Shown here: in pieces, positions 43,578-52,497 of the stretch | Numbering within the stretch: the stretch's first letter is position 1 | Layout of the letters: every line of letters starts with the position of its first letter | Assembly: GCF_013618635.1 (NCBI RefSeq) | Contig: NZ_JABLSJ010000007.1 | Location: 152,360 to 216,359 of the forward strand | Reading direction: 5' to 3' | From: Thalassobacillus sp. CUG 92003 | GTDB taxonomy: Bacteria; Bacillota; Bacilli; Bacillales; Halobacillaceae | DNA length: 64,000 nucleotides | Notes under the pieces: model-generated | Told to the model about the DNA's origin: nothing | Databases searched by the model: none | What the model saw: only the letters and a program-made list of their open reading frames with translations | Translations under genes and position numbers: made by a program

Positions 43578-44026
43578 TCATCCTTTATACTGCGGTCGAT
43601 CTGCAGGGTAGCCCTCCGCGAGCCGATATGCTTTTCGTTCCGCAGTAAAATCATACCACGTTTTATCGAGCTCCCCTGTCCTGGCATAATCGACAATCCA
43701 GCGCAGCGTGTCTTCCACGCAAGGATCCACTTGAACGTTATAATGTTTTTCTAAGCGATTTAACAAGTCTGCTCCATCATGTGAGGCAAGCTCAGCTAAA
43801 GATGAAAATCCCAAATCGGTTAATTGACGCGAAAAGCTTGGGCCGACACCGTGATTTTTTGAAATGCCACCATGCCTTTCAATTTTTTGGCACGATCGAT
43901 CGATATATTAAGCATACTTGCAACCTCATCCACTCTATAAGCATCCAATTGACGCGCGCTCACCTTCAAACTTTTCAACGTTATGCTTTCCTCTTTATGT
44001 AACGGCAGTTTCGGCGTGCTCACCAT
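43578..44026 (-). pseudogene. Helix-hairpin-helix 'pathogenicity locus' (Cdd1-like) gene, frameshifted
   Basis: Two frames join into one protein. The N-terminal part (ATG 44026, AAGGAGGGGG upstream) ends ...SIDRAKKLKGMVAFQKI, then runs into a stop. In the -1 frame the sequence continues HGVGPSFSRQLTDLGF and on through PCVEDTLRWIVDYAR and WYDFTAERKAYR...GYPADRP, the pattern of the small Cdd1/pathogenicity-locus family. The shift lies at a run of six A (minus strand, about 43855-43860). It may be a true one-base loss, a sequencing error or slippage. Function of the family is unknown. Confidence 0.8.
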
Positions 44027-44186
44027 GATCCCCCTCCTTCCCCAAAATAATAGCCTCTTCACTAAGTTCTACTCTCTAACCATGAATCCTTCCTTTAATT
44101 TTAACCTGCTCACCTATAGGCACCTGACCGCATATTCTACCTATAGATTCACCGGATAAACTCGGCGAATCAAGGAGGCGTTGGGT

Positions 44187-45608
44187 ATGGAGTTAACCCT
44201 TTCCCATAGTTTATACGGGATTTTCACTCTGCTGATCATTTTGACAATGGTATTTCGTAAAGGTGTCGTTCTGCCAACTCTGCTCGGCACATTTCTCGTC
44301 GCGTGGGTTTACAATGGCAGCCTCATAAGTGGATTTATGAGTATTTTCAACGCGAACTTAGTCGCAGCTAAAGAGCTTTTCAATATCTTCCTCATCATTA
44401 CCTTCATGGTGGCTTTGCTTCATTCATTGAAAGACCTCGGGGCCGATAAACGGATGATCCAACCTATAGAAAAAATTATGGTCAATAGCCATGTTTCTTA
44501 CTTTATACTTGTCGGCGTAACCTATGTCGTTTCCTTATTCTTCTGGCCGACTCCTGCGGTGCCACTGATTTGCGCTCTTCTCGTGCCAGCTGCTATTCGC
44601 TCTGGTCTCCCAGCCCTGATGGCTGCAGTTGCTGTCGCGCTTGCCGGGCAAGGAATGGCTTTGTCGTCGGATTATATTATCCAAGTTGCACCGGGACTCT
44701 CAGCCAAATCAGCGGGCGTGGACACTGAGCTCGTGATGGATCAAGCCCTCGTGTTATCGCTTATTACGGGCGCCGTGGCAATCGGCCTCGCTTATTTTCT
44801 CAATAAACACTCCTTCCGTTCTAAGCATGACCTGCAGAACGAGCAGGAAGTATTAGCTATGCAAGGCTTAACGGAAGGTCATCCATCTTCGGACCATCGT
44901 TTAGCGCTATGGAGCAAACTCTTCGCGATCCTTGTCCCACTGTCCATGCTCGCCGTCATGATTTATATGGTGTCGACAAAACTGGGATCAGGGCGGATGG
45001 GAGGCTTTGAAGGCGGTAATGGAGCTGCTTTCATTGGAGGCGTAGCTGTCGTCCTTCTTCTTTTATCGACCGTGGCATTTGGTAAATATCGCTCACTTGA
45101 CTACATCAGCGATCACATTACCGAAGGGTTTGTTTTCGCTTTTAAAGCCATGGGACCTGTTATCCCGATAGCTGGTTTCTTCTTTTTAGGGAGCCCCGAT
45201 TTTGCAGGTGACATTCTTTCCGTTCCTGCCGAGGCCGCCCCTTCACTGTTGTTCGACTTAGTCGAAACAACACAGGAGTTCCTACCTCAAAGCGCATTTC
45301 TGGCCGCTTTCAGCATCCTCCTGATTGGCATTATCACAGGACTCGATGGCTCTGGCTTTTCCGGCTTACCCCTCACCGGCGCGCTGTCGGCATCTTTAAC
45401 AAATGCTCACATCGACGCGTCCACATTGGCCGCAATTGGACAAATGGGATCCATATGGACAGGTGGCGGGACCATTATCGCCTGGTCCTCTATGATTGCC
45501 ATCGCTGGCTTCTGCGGCGTGCCGGTCATGGAACTCGTCAGGAAAAACTTTATCGTCGTTATACTCGGATTGATTGTCTCGACGACGGCCGCCTTGTTTA
45601 TATTTTAG
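44187..45608 (+). CDS. Polytopic ion/organic-acid transporter-like membrane protein
   Basis: A 473-residue membrane protein with about 11-12 hydrophobic segments spread through the whole length and a hydrophilic loop at about 210-240. Features typical of ion-transporter superfamily permeases are two glycine/proline-rich re-entrant regions (WPTPAVPLICALLVPAA near 120 and GLDGSGFSGLPLTGALSASL near 390) and the C-terminal GSIWTGGGTIIAWSSM. The repeat of such regions suggests an inverted two-fold design. The substrate and exact family are not recognised. The ATG at 44187 follows AAGGAGG. Confidence 0.7.
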   Translation: MELTLSHSLYGIFTLLIILTMVFRKGVVLPTLLGTFLVAWVYNGSLISGFMSIFNANLVAAKELFNIFLIITFMVALLHSLKDLGADKRMIQPIEKIMVNSHVSYFILVGVTYVVSLFFWPTPAVPLICALLVPAAIRSGLPALMAAVAVALAGQGMALSSDYIIQVAPGLSAKSAGVDTELVMDQALVLSLITGAVAIGLAYFLNKHSFRSKHDLQNEQEVLAMQGLTEGHPSSDHRLALWSKLFAILVPLSMLAVMIYMVSTKLGSGRMGGFEGGNGAAFIGGVAVVLLLLSTVAFGKYRSLDYISDHITEGFVFAFKAMGPVIPIAGFFFLGSPDFAGDILSVPAEAAPSLLFDLVETTQEFLPQSAFLAAFSILLIGIITGLDGSGFSGLPLTGALSASLTNAHIDASTLAAIGQMGSIWTGGGTIIAWSSMIAIAGFCGVPVMELVRKNFIVVILGLIVSTTAALFIF

Positions 45609-45755
45609 GCTTTATTAGTGTCACCGTTTATAAAACAGTGTTTCCCTTTCATGGGAAGCTCTGTTTTTTATATCTTCATATGCACGAGAGGAAATCCTTA
45701 CCCAATATAGAATGCTTAAAATAGGGTAAATCACACATATATGGAGCGATGGAAT

Positions 45756-46715
45756 ATGACAGAACAAAATTTAAACGAATTAAGCCATGATTTACGGGAG
45801 CTTGAACGTGATTTCAAAAAGAAGATCGAACCTTACCGATCCGAATTATGGCGTTACTGTTATCACTTAACGGGCTCGCCGTGGGACGCTGAAGACTTAG
45901 TGCAGGATACCCTGCTAAAGTCGCTGTCCATGCTGGCGAAAGTCTTTCAACCTGTCCATACCAAAGCGTATTTATTCAAAATAGCTTCAAACTTATGGAT
46001 TGATCAAACTAGAAAAAAGAAAGCAGCCGTAACGCCTATCGAAAATGTCACCCTTCAGGACGAATCCATGAGCCATAATTTTCACGTCATGGAACATGTG
46101 GAAATACTAGTGGAGCAATTGACCCCAACGCAATTTGTAACCTTGATTTTAGGGGATGTGTTCTTGTACAGGGGGAAGGAAATCGCCACTATTATAGGCT
46201 CAAGCGAACAAGCCGTACATACTAACCTGCATCGTGCGAGACACATAATGAAACAAAGTCAAGTGGAACTTGATGGGGGAGAGAAAAAGCAACCCAAACC
46301 GAACTTAACACCTTCGCCCGTAGTCAAAACCATACTACAAGGCTTCAGAACCAAAGATCCCGAAAGGATAGCGTCAGTGCTGGATGAAAACCTCGTTACG
46401 GATATTGTTCATTCCGGTTACGAAATCGGATTAAATGAAACGAAGAAGAATTCCTTAAACGATTGGAAAGAAGTGGTTGACGCCCAGCTCGACATCGTCG
46501 TGGATTATATCGAACTTTGGGGACTACCCGTTATCGTAGAAATGGAACGAAAACAAGACCAGCAGCTCTATTTAAATAATGTGCACTATATGGAAGTGAC
46601 AGATGACCACGTTACCTACTGGAAATTTTTCTGCTTTTCCTGGGATTTGATGAACAAAACAGCTGAAGAACTCGACGTCCAATTAAATGCTGAATATTTT
46701 TACCACATTTTTTGA
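45756..46715 (+). CDS. ECF-type sigma factor with fused NTF2/SnoaL-like domain
   Basis: A 319-residue protein. Sigma region 2 lies at about 25-90 (YRSELWRYCYHLTGSPWDAEDLVQDTLLKSL) and region 4 at about 115-170 (QLTPTQFVTLILGDVFLYRGKEIATIIGSSEQAVHTNLHRAR). The C-terminal 140 residues look like an NTF2/SnoaL domain, as in ECF41-like groups, where it replaces a separate anti-sigma factor. None is encoded beside it. The ATG at 45756 has GGAG nine bases upstream. It may control the next gene or distant targets. Confidence 0.82.
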   Translation: MTEQNLNELSHDLRELERDFKKKIEPYRSELWRYCYHLTGSPWDAEDLVQDTLLKSLSMLAKVFQPVHTKAYLFKIASNLWIDQTRKKKAAVTPIENVTLQDESMSHNFHVMEHVEILVEQLTPTQFVTLILGDVFLYRGKEIATIIGSSEQAVHTNLHRARHIMKQSQVELDGGEKKQPKPNLTPSPVVKTILQGFRTKDPERIASVLDENLVTDIVHSGYEIGLNETKKNSLNDWKEVVDAQLDIVVDYIELWGLPVIVEMERKQDQQLYLNNVHYMEVTDDHVTYWKFFCFSWDLMNKTAEELDVQLNAEYFYHIF

Positions 46716-46818
46716 AAAATCTATAAAAGGCTGTAAGATTTTGCTTATGTAACGCGTTATATAGGATGTAGGTTCAGCGTCATGAACCAATATTCTTAAA
46801 CGAGGAGCGTGGAAGACA

Positions 46819-47193
46819 ATGAACAGCCCGATTCAAAACCAATTGAACACCGTATTCGTCCCGGTAAGCGATCTGACACAATCTGTAAAATGGTACTGCG
46901 ACCTGCTCGGTCAGTCGTACGATCATCACGCCATACAGGAGCCCATCTACAATATGGCCATCAATCATCATACGGGACTCTTGCTAGAGGCAGGACCGCC
47001 AGGCCAAAAGCAAGCGGTAGAGCCATCAAAGCACCCCTTATTCAACTTTCACACGCATGACATCCGGGAGGCATACTCCCTTGTCCAAAAACGAGGTTAT
47101 GCGATTACAACAGACATCCAGGAATTCGCCGATCTAGCTTTCTTCAACATTAAGGACCCGGACGGGAACATCGTGATGGTTTGTAACGGCTGA
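46819..47193 (+). CDS. VOC (glyoxalase-fold) family protein
   Basis: A 124-residue protein of the vicinal oxygen chelate fold. The N-terminal NTVFVPVSDLTQSVKWYCDLLG and the C-terminal FFNIKDPDGNIVMVCNG are typical half-module ends. Metal-ligand candidates are His or Glu residues on strands one and eight, but they are not all clear. GAGGAGCG precedes the ATG. It lies 103 bases after the ECF gene, and a terminator follows. Function unknown. Confidence 0.82.
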   Translation: MNSPIQNQLNTVFVPVSDLTQSVKWYCDLLGQSYDHHAIQEPIYNMAINHHTGLLLEAGPPGQKQAVEPSKHPLFNFHTHDIREAYSLVQKRGYAITTDIQEFADLAFFNIKDPDGNIVMVCNG

Positions 47194-47199
47194 ATTCAT

Positions 47200-47232
47200 C
47201 CCCCAACGCTGAACACAGCGCTGGGGTTTTTC
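47200..47232 (+). terminator. Terminator of the VOC gene
   Basis: CCCCAACGCT pairs with AGCGCTGGGG (one mismatch) around a short loop, followed by TTTTTCT, seven bases after the stop. Confidence 0.85.
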
Positions 47233-47352
47233 TATGACCTCACCACAAAAATCCTCACTTTAATCAGTTTAATCATCCAAGCTTCCCTTCCCTATTAACA
47301 TATGATATAAAGCGACGTCGCAATCTATTAATAAGAGAAGGGACTGATTGAT

Positions 47353-47712
47353 TTGGCTGAATGCCTTTCCAGCAATGTTCCACGACTCCTCACAGTAAAT
47401 GAACAACACCCGTTGAATGTGTGTGTCTATTCAACCGATGCTCCCGAACAAAGCGCACGCGTCATCGTTACGTTGAAAAACCCCTCCCAGCGCGAACATT
47501 TTGACCTTGTTCTCTTTACCGACGGGCAATTTATCCCCGTAACGTTCAACGCGTATGGCGTGTTTGTATTTGAAGAGCCTATGTTGAATAACTGTGCTCT
47601 CTTATTCATCACCTTTACCAAGCCAGGCGACTATGCATTTGAACTGGATTTAGTTTCAGATGAAGGAAACATCCACCTGGCTAAGTTGTTTCTCGAAGTT
47701 GAAGTCGTGTAA
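47353..47712 (+). CDS. Hypothetical beta-rich protein
   Basis: A 119-residue protein with alternating hydrophobic residues through most of its length and no signal or membrane helix, suggesting an immunoglobulin-like or other beta-sandwich fold. It starts with TTG at 47353, ten bases after AAGGG. It stands alone between two terminators. I do not recognise the family. Confidence 0.55.
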   Translation: MAECLSSNVPRLLTVNEQHPLNVCVYSTDAPEQSARVIVTLKNPSQREHFDLVLFTDGQFIPVTFNAYGVFVFEEPMLNNCALLFITFTKPGDYAFELDLVSDEGNIHLAKLFLEVEVV

Positions 47713-47754
47713 TGACCCTCCACCCCTTTCAAAACAAGACCACCTCACTGCAAA

Positions 47755-47796
47755 CAGCCCCGGAATCGAGCACATTGTCGATTCCGGGGCTGTTTT
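47755..47796. terminator. Strong bidirectional terminator
   Basis: AGCCCCGGAATCGA pairs perfectly with TCGATTCCGGGGCT around an eight-base loop, between the TTG-started gene and the facing lipoprotein gene. Confidence 0.92.
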
Positions 47797-47821
47797 ATGA
47801 CCTCGATTCTGTTTATTTGAA

Positions 47822-48634
47822 TTAATTTTGAAGTTTCAAATCCCCGATTTTAAAATATGAGGATTGACCGTCAACCTTCATGGTCCAGCCCGCCATGATT
47901 TTAAAATCACCAAGATCGCCGACTTCCCAAACAATTTCTTCTTCGCCACCGGTCACGTTATAAATGTAGGTTTCCATGGAAACCTCGCCGACTTGCCGCG
48001 TTTCTTTGTCCTTCAGAGAAACCTGGTAATCTGCGTATTGTTCATTGTTCTTCAAAATATCGGTCATTTCAATATTATTGGCCATGTTGAAAGGCATTAG
48101 CAAAAGCATGATATATGAGCTGCCAACCATTTCTAACGCTTCCCCAGTCAGCTCGTTTCCGCCCGTCAGGATTTTTAACGCTTCTCCCTTTTCATTGACC
48201 CAGAACTCAACCGCTTCGGTTGCGGCCCCCTGTTCAGTAAAATCAACTTTGAGATGGGTTGTCGCTTCGCCCGCGATCGACTCTTTTCCCATAACATTTA
48301 ACGTCAGTTTCGTTTCCTCTCCTTCAGATGAACCATAGGAATAAGACATCATGGAAAATTTATCGAGAATGTCAGAAAGGCCATCAATTTTTTGGAGATT
48401 ACTTAAGTCCATTTGCGATGCTTCATCTTCACTATCCTGAACAGACTCGACGACTTCCTCTGCTTCATCCTTGGTATCAGAAGTGTCCTCTTTGGAAGAG
48501 TCTGACTCACTTGCCTGTTGCTCTTCCTGTGTAGCGGTTTCTTCAGAAGTGTTCGTTTCCGAATTACCACACCCTGCCATAACTAACATCACCAGCAATC
48601 CGCAAACACCCAAGCAGCGCCATGTTCGATTCAT
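47822..48634 (-). CDS. Lipoprotein of unknown function
   Basis: A 270-residue exported lipoprotein. The signal peptide ends in the lipobox VMAGC with Cys22. A long acidic Ser/Glu/Asp linker (about residues 25-75) follows, then a beta-rich domain of about 190 residues (LKIDGLSDILDKFS...GDLKL). The domain recalls periplasmic LolA/outer-surface lipid-binding folds, but I cannot place it. The ATG at 48634 has GGAGGTGACG upstream. The acidic linker fits an extracellular protein of a salt-tolerant bacterium. Confidence 0.75.
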   Translation of the reverse strand: MNRTWRCLGVCGLLVMLVMAGCGNSETNTSEETATQEEQQASESDSSKEDTSDTKDEAEEVVESVQDSEDEASQMDLSNLQKIDGLSDILDKFSMMSYSYGSSEGEETKLTLNVMGKESIAGEATTHLKVDFTEQGAATEAVEFWVNEKGEALKILTGGNELTGEALEMVGSSYIMLLLMPFNMANNIEMTDILKNNEQYADYQVSLKDKETRQVGEVSMETYIYNVTGGEEEIVWEVGDLGDFKIMAGWTMKVDGQSSYFKIGDLKLQN

Positions 48635-48849
48635 TACGTCACCTCCATATAGGCTCTGTTCAAATAACGTACAGCTTGTAATCCTCATTAGCATAACGTT
48701 CGTCGTGTTGATAAGCTATTATACTCAAGTATAGTCTTCATTAAACCTTTCATGCCGTTAAATGTATACCAGCGTATAATACCAATTATTCAATTCCTGT
48801 CGTACAGTTAATTGACTACCCACTTTACTAATCATAAGGAGTGAAGCAC

Positions 48850-49200
48850 ATGGAAACAGAAGAAGTGAAGCAAACCGCTATAAACCAGGACGCAGAAGAT
48901 AACAAAGGCATGGGAATCCTAGCTTATATCATTTTTTTCATACCATTGCTTGCGGCTAAAGAATCAAAGTTTGCCATGTATCATGCCAACCAAGGCTTAC
49001 TGCTATTGCTTACAGCCGTAGGCGTGAACGTTGTGGGCACCATTATTCCAATTATAGGTTGGCTGTTCATTTTGCCATTTGGTAATTTACTGGTGTTCAT
49101 ACTTGCCATTATCGGGATCATCAGTGCTGCTAAAGGGGAAATGAAACCTTTACCGGTCATTGGAAAATATACCCTCATAAAAACGCCTGAACAAGAGTGA
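48850..49200 (+). CDS. DUF4870-like membrane protein
   Basis: A 116-residue protein with a polar N-terminus (about 20 residues) and three hydrophobic segments (about 22-40, 48-70 and 75-97). The phrase FAMYHANQGLLLLL and the following small-residue-rich segments match the DUF4870/YccF-like small membrane family. Function unknown. The ATG at 48850 has AAGGAG upstream. It faces the LuxR-type regulator gene. Confidence 0.75.
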   Translation: METEEVKQTAINQDAEDNKGMGILAYIIFFIPLLAAKESKFAMYHANQGLLLLLTAVGVNVVGTIIPIIGWLFILPFGNLLVFILAIIGIISAAKGEMKPLPVIGKYTLIKTPEQE

Positions 49201-49232
49201 ATCAACGAACAGGTATTGAGGAGATACCTGTT

Positions 49233-51290
49233 CTATTCATGAGGAGGAAGCATTTCCATCGTCCGTTTGATCAATTGCGTACGGTTACTGACACCGAATT
49301 TCTGCAAAATTTTACTCACATGTTTTTTTACGGTTATTTCTGTTACAAACAACTCTGTGGCGATTTCTTTGTTCGTGTATTCTCTAAGGACAAGGACGAA
49401 TATCTCCTGTTCGCGTTTTGTCAGGTTCAGACGTTCAGCAAGTTCGACTCGGCCCTCGTGATCAGAAAACATGGATTGAGCCAGCTGTTTTAAGTAATGG
49501 ATTAATCTTGCCCCTCTTACATCAAGTAGATACGTGGGAGAGGGGTTTTCCACACCATAGTCATAGTGCGTAGCGTCAGGTATTTTTTCAAAACCAAATG
49601 CTTTGATAAGATCTTGGAAAAACGAGATGGGAGTGGAGATGATGATTCTGCCGCTTGATAACAGGAAGGGGAACAGATTGTATAATAAATAAGACCGTGT
49701 ATCGGCATCTTCAGGATCCAGGCAATCAAGCATACGGATAAACCAGCCGGCTTCCGTCTCTTTCGATACACGGTATTCTTTTTCCTCACGAGCGGATAAA
49801 CTTCTGAAATAAGCCCGGGAGACAGGTTTTGTTTTTAACAAAGGGAGCGTATCGGTATTGATGGGCACACTAATAGACAAGCCTATCGTAACGCCGCGAC
49901 TATCTTTCACTAGCTTGCAGGACCTGTATCCAAATTTTTTGACATATTCGGCGTCAATCAGCTCATTTTCTTTTTGGTTATGCTCGGCCGATACAAAATA
50001 GGTATAGGTTTTATCAGCATGTCGGTTGTAGTAACGCGCTGAACTTTCAGTATATTGATCTTGCCGTTTTCGAAAATAGGTTTCTACTTCTGCAAAGTTA
50101 TGGGCGCCTACGTCCTCAATGTATTTATCTGATTGGGCTGCCCCCTGAAAAAAAGCGGATTGAATTAATTCTTCCCCAATATGATAGAAGAACTCAGATA
50201 CATTCCAGGAATCGATATGATTGACGTTGAGACGATTTAAGAAATAAAAGGCACTTCGCTTCCGAAGTAATTGATAATGATCAGGGAGACGTTCTTTCAG
50301 GTTCATAATAATAGCGGAGCGTATCAGGTCATGGACCGCCCAGCCGTGATTCGTTTTATAAATGAAGGAGAGAGACGTGAGATGACTAAATTCAGAGCTT
50401 GTAACATCGTCATTTATAATGTGTGAGAGGGACATTTGGTCGAAATGGCGCAGAACAGCAGCAGCTTCAAGAAGCTTTTGAATATTCTCTTCTGGAACCT
50501 CGCTTAACCATCTCGTCGTGAGGCGCGAAAGAATTTCAGTTTTTTCATCGGGATAACTAGACGTTTCCAACGGTATATCCCCTGACAGCGCAATCATTGA
50601 TAAGGTTAGCGGGTGGCCCTTTGTAAACAGCCAATAGTGATGAATGTCCTCAATTTGGTCGATGCCTGACTTGCGCAAAAACATACTCGTTTGGTCATAG
50701 TCAAACTCAGATAACTTCATCTGCGTAACCACAGAGCGCCACGCCGGGTTCTCAATCCAATCTCCTTTCAACGGATCGCGCCCTGCCAAAATGATGGAAA
50801 GCCCCGTAGGCAATTGGCGTAAAAAGAACTCACGGAACCAACGCTCCATATCACCCATTTTTTCGTAAGAATCGACAGCCAAAACTATCCGATGTGTTTT
50901 TACAGCTTCTTTCAACAATAGAATGCAATGCTCCAACCTTGAGTGTGAAGGCGGTACTGAAACATGCACATCTCGTTTTGACGCTAACAAAAACGAAATC
51001 TGATCAGCTAAAATATCAGGAGAATGAACGAAATCGTCACTGTCTAACATCAGAAAAATAACAGTAGCTTGTTGCTCAGCTATGCGTTGAAAAGCGTGTA
51101 ATAAAAAAGTCTTCCCTAACCCCCCAGTGCCATATATATGCAGAATGCGCAACTCATCCTGCTGAGCCAGAAATGATCTAAAGTATTCAATCTCTTTTGT
51201 ACGGCCGACAAACCTATCGTGTTCTAAATCCCTCAGCGTGGAACCCCATACGCCCTTTTGAACATTACGATCAAGTTTAGATGACCGCAT
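49233..51290 (-). CDS. NTPase-LuxR (MalT/LAL-like) transcriptional regulator
   Basis: A 685-residue regulator. An AAA/NB-ARC-like domain starts with FVGRTKEIEYFRSFL and the Walker A IYGTGGLGKT (about 52-61), with a Walker B-like VLAVDSYEKM near 155. A helical middle region follows, and the LuxR helix-turn-helix is at the C-terminus (about 618-680, LTKREQEIFVLVLREYTNKEIATELFVTEITVKKH...). This is the signal-transducing STAND design. The ATG at 51290 has AGGGGGG upstream. The signal and targets are unknown; it has no obvious operon partner. Confidence 0.88.
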   Translation of the reverse strand: MRSSKLDRNVQKGVWGSTLRDLEHDRFVGRTKEIEYFRSFLAQQDELRILHIYGTGGLGKTFLLHAFQRIAEQQATVIFLMLDSDDFVHSPDILADQISFLLASKRDVHVSVPPSHSRLEHCILLLKEAVKTHRIVLAVDSYEKMGDMERWFREFFLRQLPTGLSIILAGRDPLKGDWIENPAWRSVVTQMKLSEFDYDQTSMFLRKSGIDQIEDIHHYWLFTKGHPLTLSMIALSGDIPLETSSYPDEKTEILSRLTTRWLSEVPEENIQKLLEAAAVLRHFDQMSLSHIINDDVTSSEFSHLTSLSFIYKTNHGWAVHDLIRSAIIMNLKERLPDHYQLLRKRSAFYFLNRLNVNHIDSWNVSEFFYHIGEELIQSAFFQGAAQSDKYIEDVGAHNFAEVETYFRKRQDQYTESSARYYNRHADKTYTYFVSAEHNQKENELIDAEYVKKFGYRSCKLVKDSRGVTIGLSISVPINTDTLPLLKTKPVSRAYFRSLSAREEKEYRVSKETEAGWFIRMLDCLDPEDADTRSYLLYNLFPFLLSSGRIIISTPISFFQDLIKAFGFEKIPDATHYDYGVENPSPTYLLDVRGARLIHYLKQLAQSMFSDHEGRVELAERLNLTKREQEIFVLVLREYTNKEIATELFVTEITVKKHVSKILQKFGVSNRTQLIKRTMEMLPPHE

Positions 51291-51542
51291 GACAACCCCC
51301 CTATTATCAGGTTCGATGTGTATATCTATATACGTTCTACACCTCTCTTCAAAATCCTGCAAACACGCAAAACATAAATGCATAATCACGCCATAATTCG
51401 CTTCATGAATTGACTAAACAGGGTCAAAATCCCCTGTATGGAAACATTGGATGGTCCGCCTCTCATACTCTATGCTCACTTACCTCGTAATATTTGTCTT
51501 TACTCAAGCCGACTGATGAGCACTGCTAACTCGTCTTCACGA

Positions 51543-52142
51543 TCATTCGTCTAGTAAAACAACACCGTTGGGGTCCACCTTCTTCGCCGTAACGACGCCT
51601 CTAATGGATTGAATCCTCACACCTTGATTTCGAACTGACGTAATCCCCAGCGCCTGTTGTCCAAATAAAAACTGTAAATCTGCTTCCAAACCATCACGCA
51701 ACGCAGCAATAGCCATATGCTGGATACTCGCTTCTTCTCCTCTTCTCGACTCGATGACATCTCCATGCGTCTGAAGCTCAATCCGGAATTGGTACGGCGT
51801 GGCAATAAATGTCCGACGTTCGCCACGGTTCACTTTCCACTTTAATGCTTCAGCATTACCGCAAATCCGATCATGATCTTCCTCAGTCGTTAAAAATCCG
51901 ATATGGTCAAACATGGGACGCTTCCCCAGTCCAAATGTGACATTCACCGCGCCTTTCTTCATCTCAATAATCCGAAAAGTGATCGCGCTCTCTCTAAAAT
52001 TCTCCCACTGCAAAGGAGGATTGAACGCTTGATACTCCCCGTCTAGTTTTCCAATTCGCTGTGATACGGTAAAACCAATGTCATGGTAGAATTTCTCCGT
52101 CTCTTCTACGTAAGGTGTCCAATAATGATAATGAAACAGCAT
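51543..52142 (-). CDS. VOC-like family protein
   Basis: A 199-residue protein with the glyoxalase-type pattern YHYWTPYVEETEKFYHDIGFTVSQR at the N-terminus and FDHIGFLTTEEDHDRIC near 80. Metal-ligand candidates are His5 and the His in FDHIGF. A second half-module (about 140-199) is less clear. AAAGGAGAAGG precedes the ATG. No operon partner is evident. Confidence 0.7.
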   Translation of the reverse strand: MLFHYHYWTPYVEETEKFYHDIGFTVSQRIGKLDGEYQAFNPPLQWENFRESAITFRIIEMKKGAVNVTFGLGKRPMFDHIGFLTTEEDHDRICGNAEALKWKVNRGERRTFIATPYQFRIELQTHGDVIESRRGEEASIQHMAIAALRDGLEADLQFLFGQQALGITSVRNQGVRIQSIRGVVTAKKVDPNGVVLLDE

Positions 52143-52261
52143 AATCCTTCTCCTTTCAAATCAATATACATCTAGAATATCTCAAGTCGAATAGGAGGGG
52201 GACCCTCATACAGAGGAACCCAGCCTCATACTTTTGTCTGAATACAAGGTGGTGGGTTCTA

Positions 52262-52380
52262 GCTCAGGCTGATATATGAACGCTGGACCGATATTTTGTG
52301 TGTTGGATCGATATATGAGTGGCTGGACTGATATTTCGTGAGTTGGACCGATATATGAGCGGCTGGACTGATATTCTGTG
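52262..52380. repeat. Short tandem repeat, 40-bp period (20-bp sub-units)
   Basis: GCTGGACYGATATT occurs at 52282, 52322 and 52362, a step of exactly 40. Between the copies a related unit GTTGGAYCGATATATGAG lies 20 bases on, so each 40-base period is two diverged 20-base units. The 52143-52497 interval holds this array and the palindromic element, and no gene. Confidence 0.88.
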
Positions 52381-52396
52381 TCGTTAGACCTTTTTT

Positions 52397-52497
52397 GTAC
52401 CTGGTACCAAAACGGTATTCTGAAAAGAGCCGGGTGTTCCATGTACGTACATGGAACACCCGGCTCTTTCGAAACATCGGCTTTGGTACCAGGTACG
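52397..52497. repeat. Nested palindromic element, copy 2
   Basis: The second copy has ends GTACCTGGTACC / GGTACCAGGTACGC and the same inner arms (AAAGAGCCGGGTGTTCCA and complement), here around GTACGTAC. It lies directly after the stop of the MFS gene, with the GCGTACC end at the stop codon, the same arrangement as after ppc. Confidence 0.9.
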
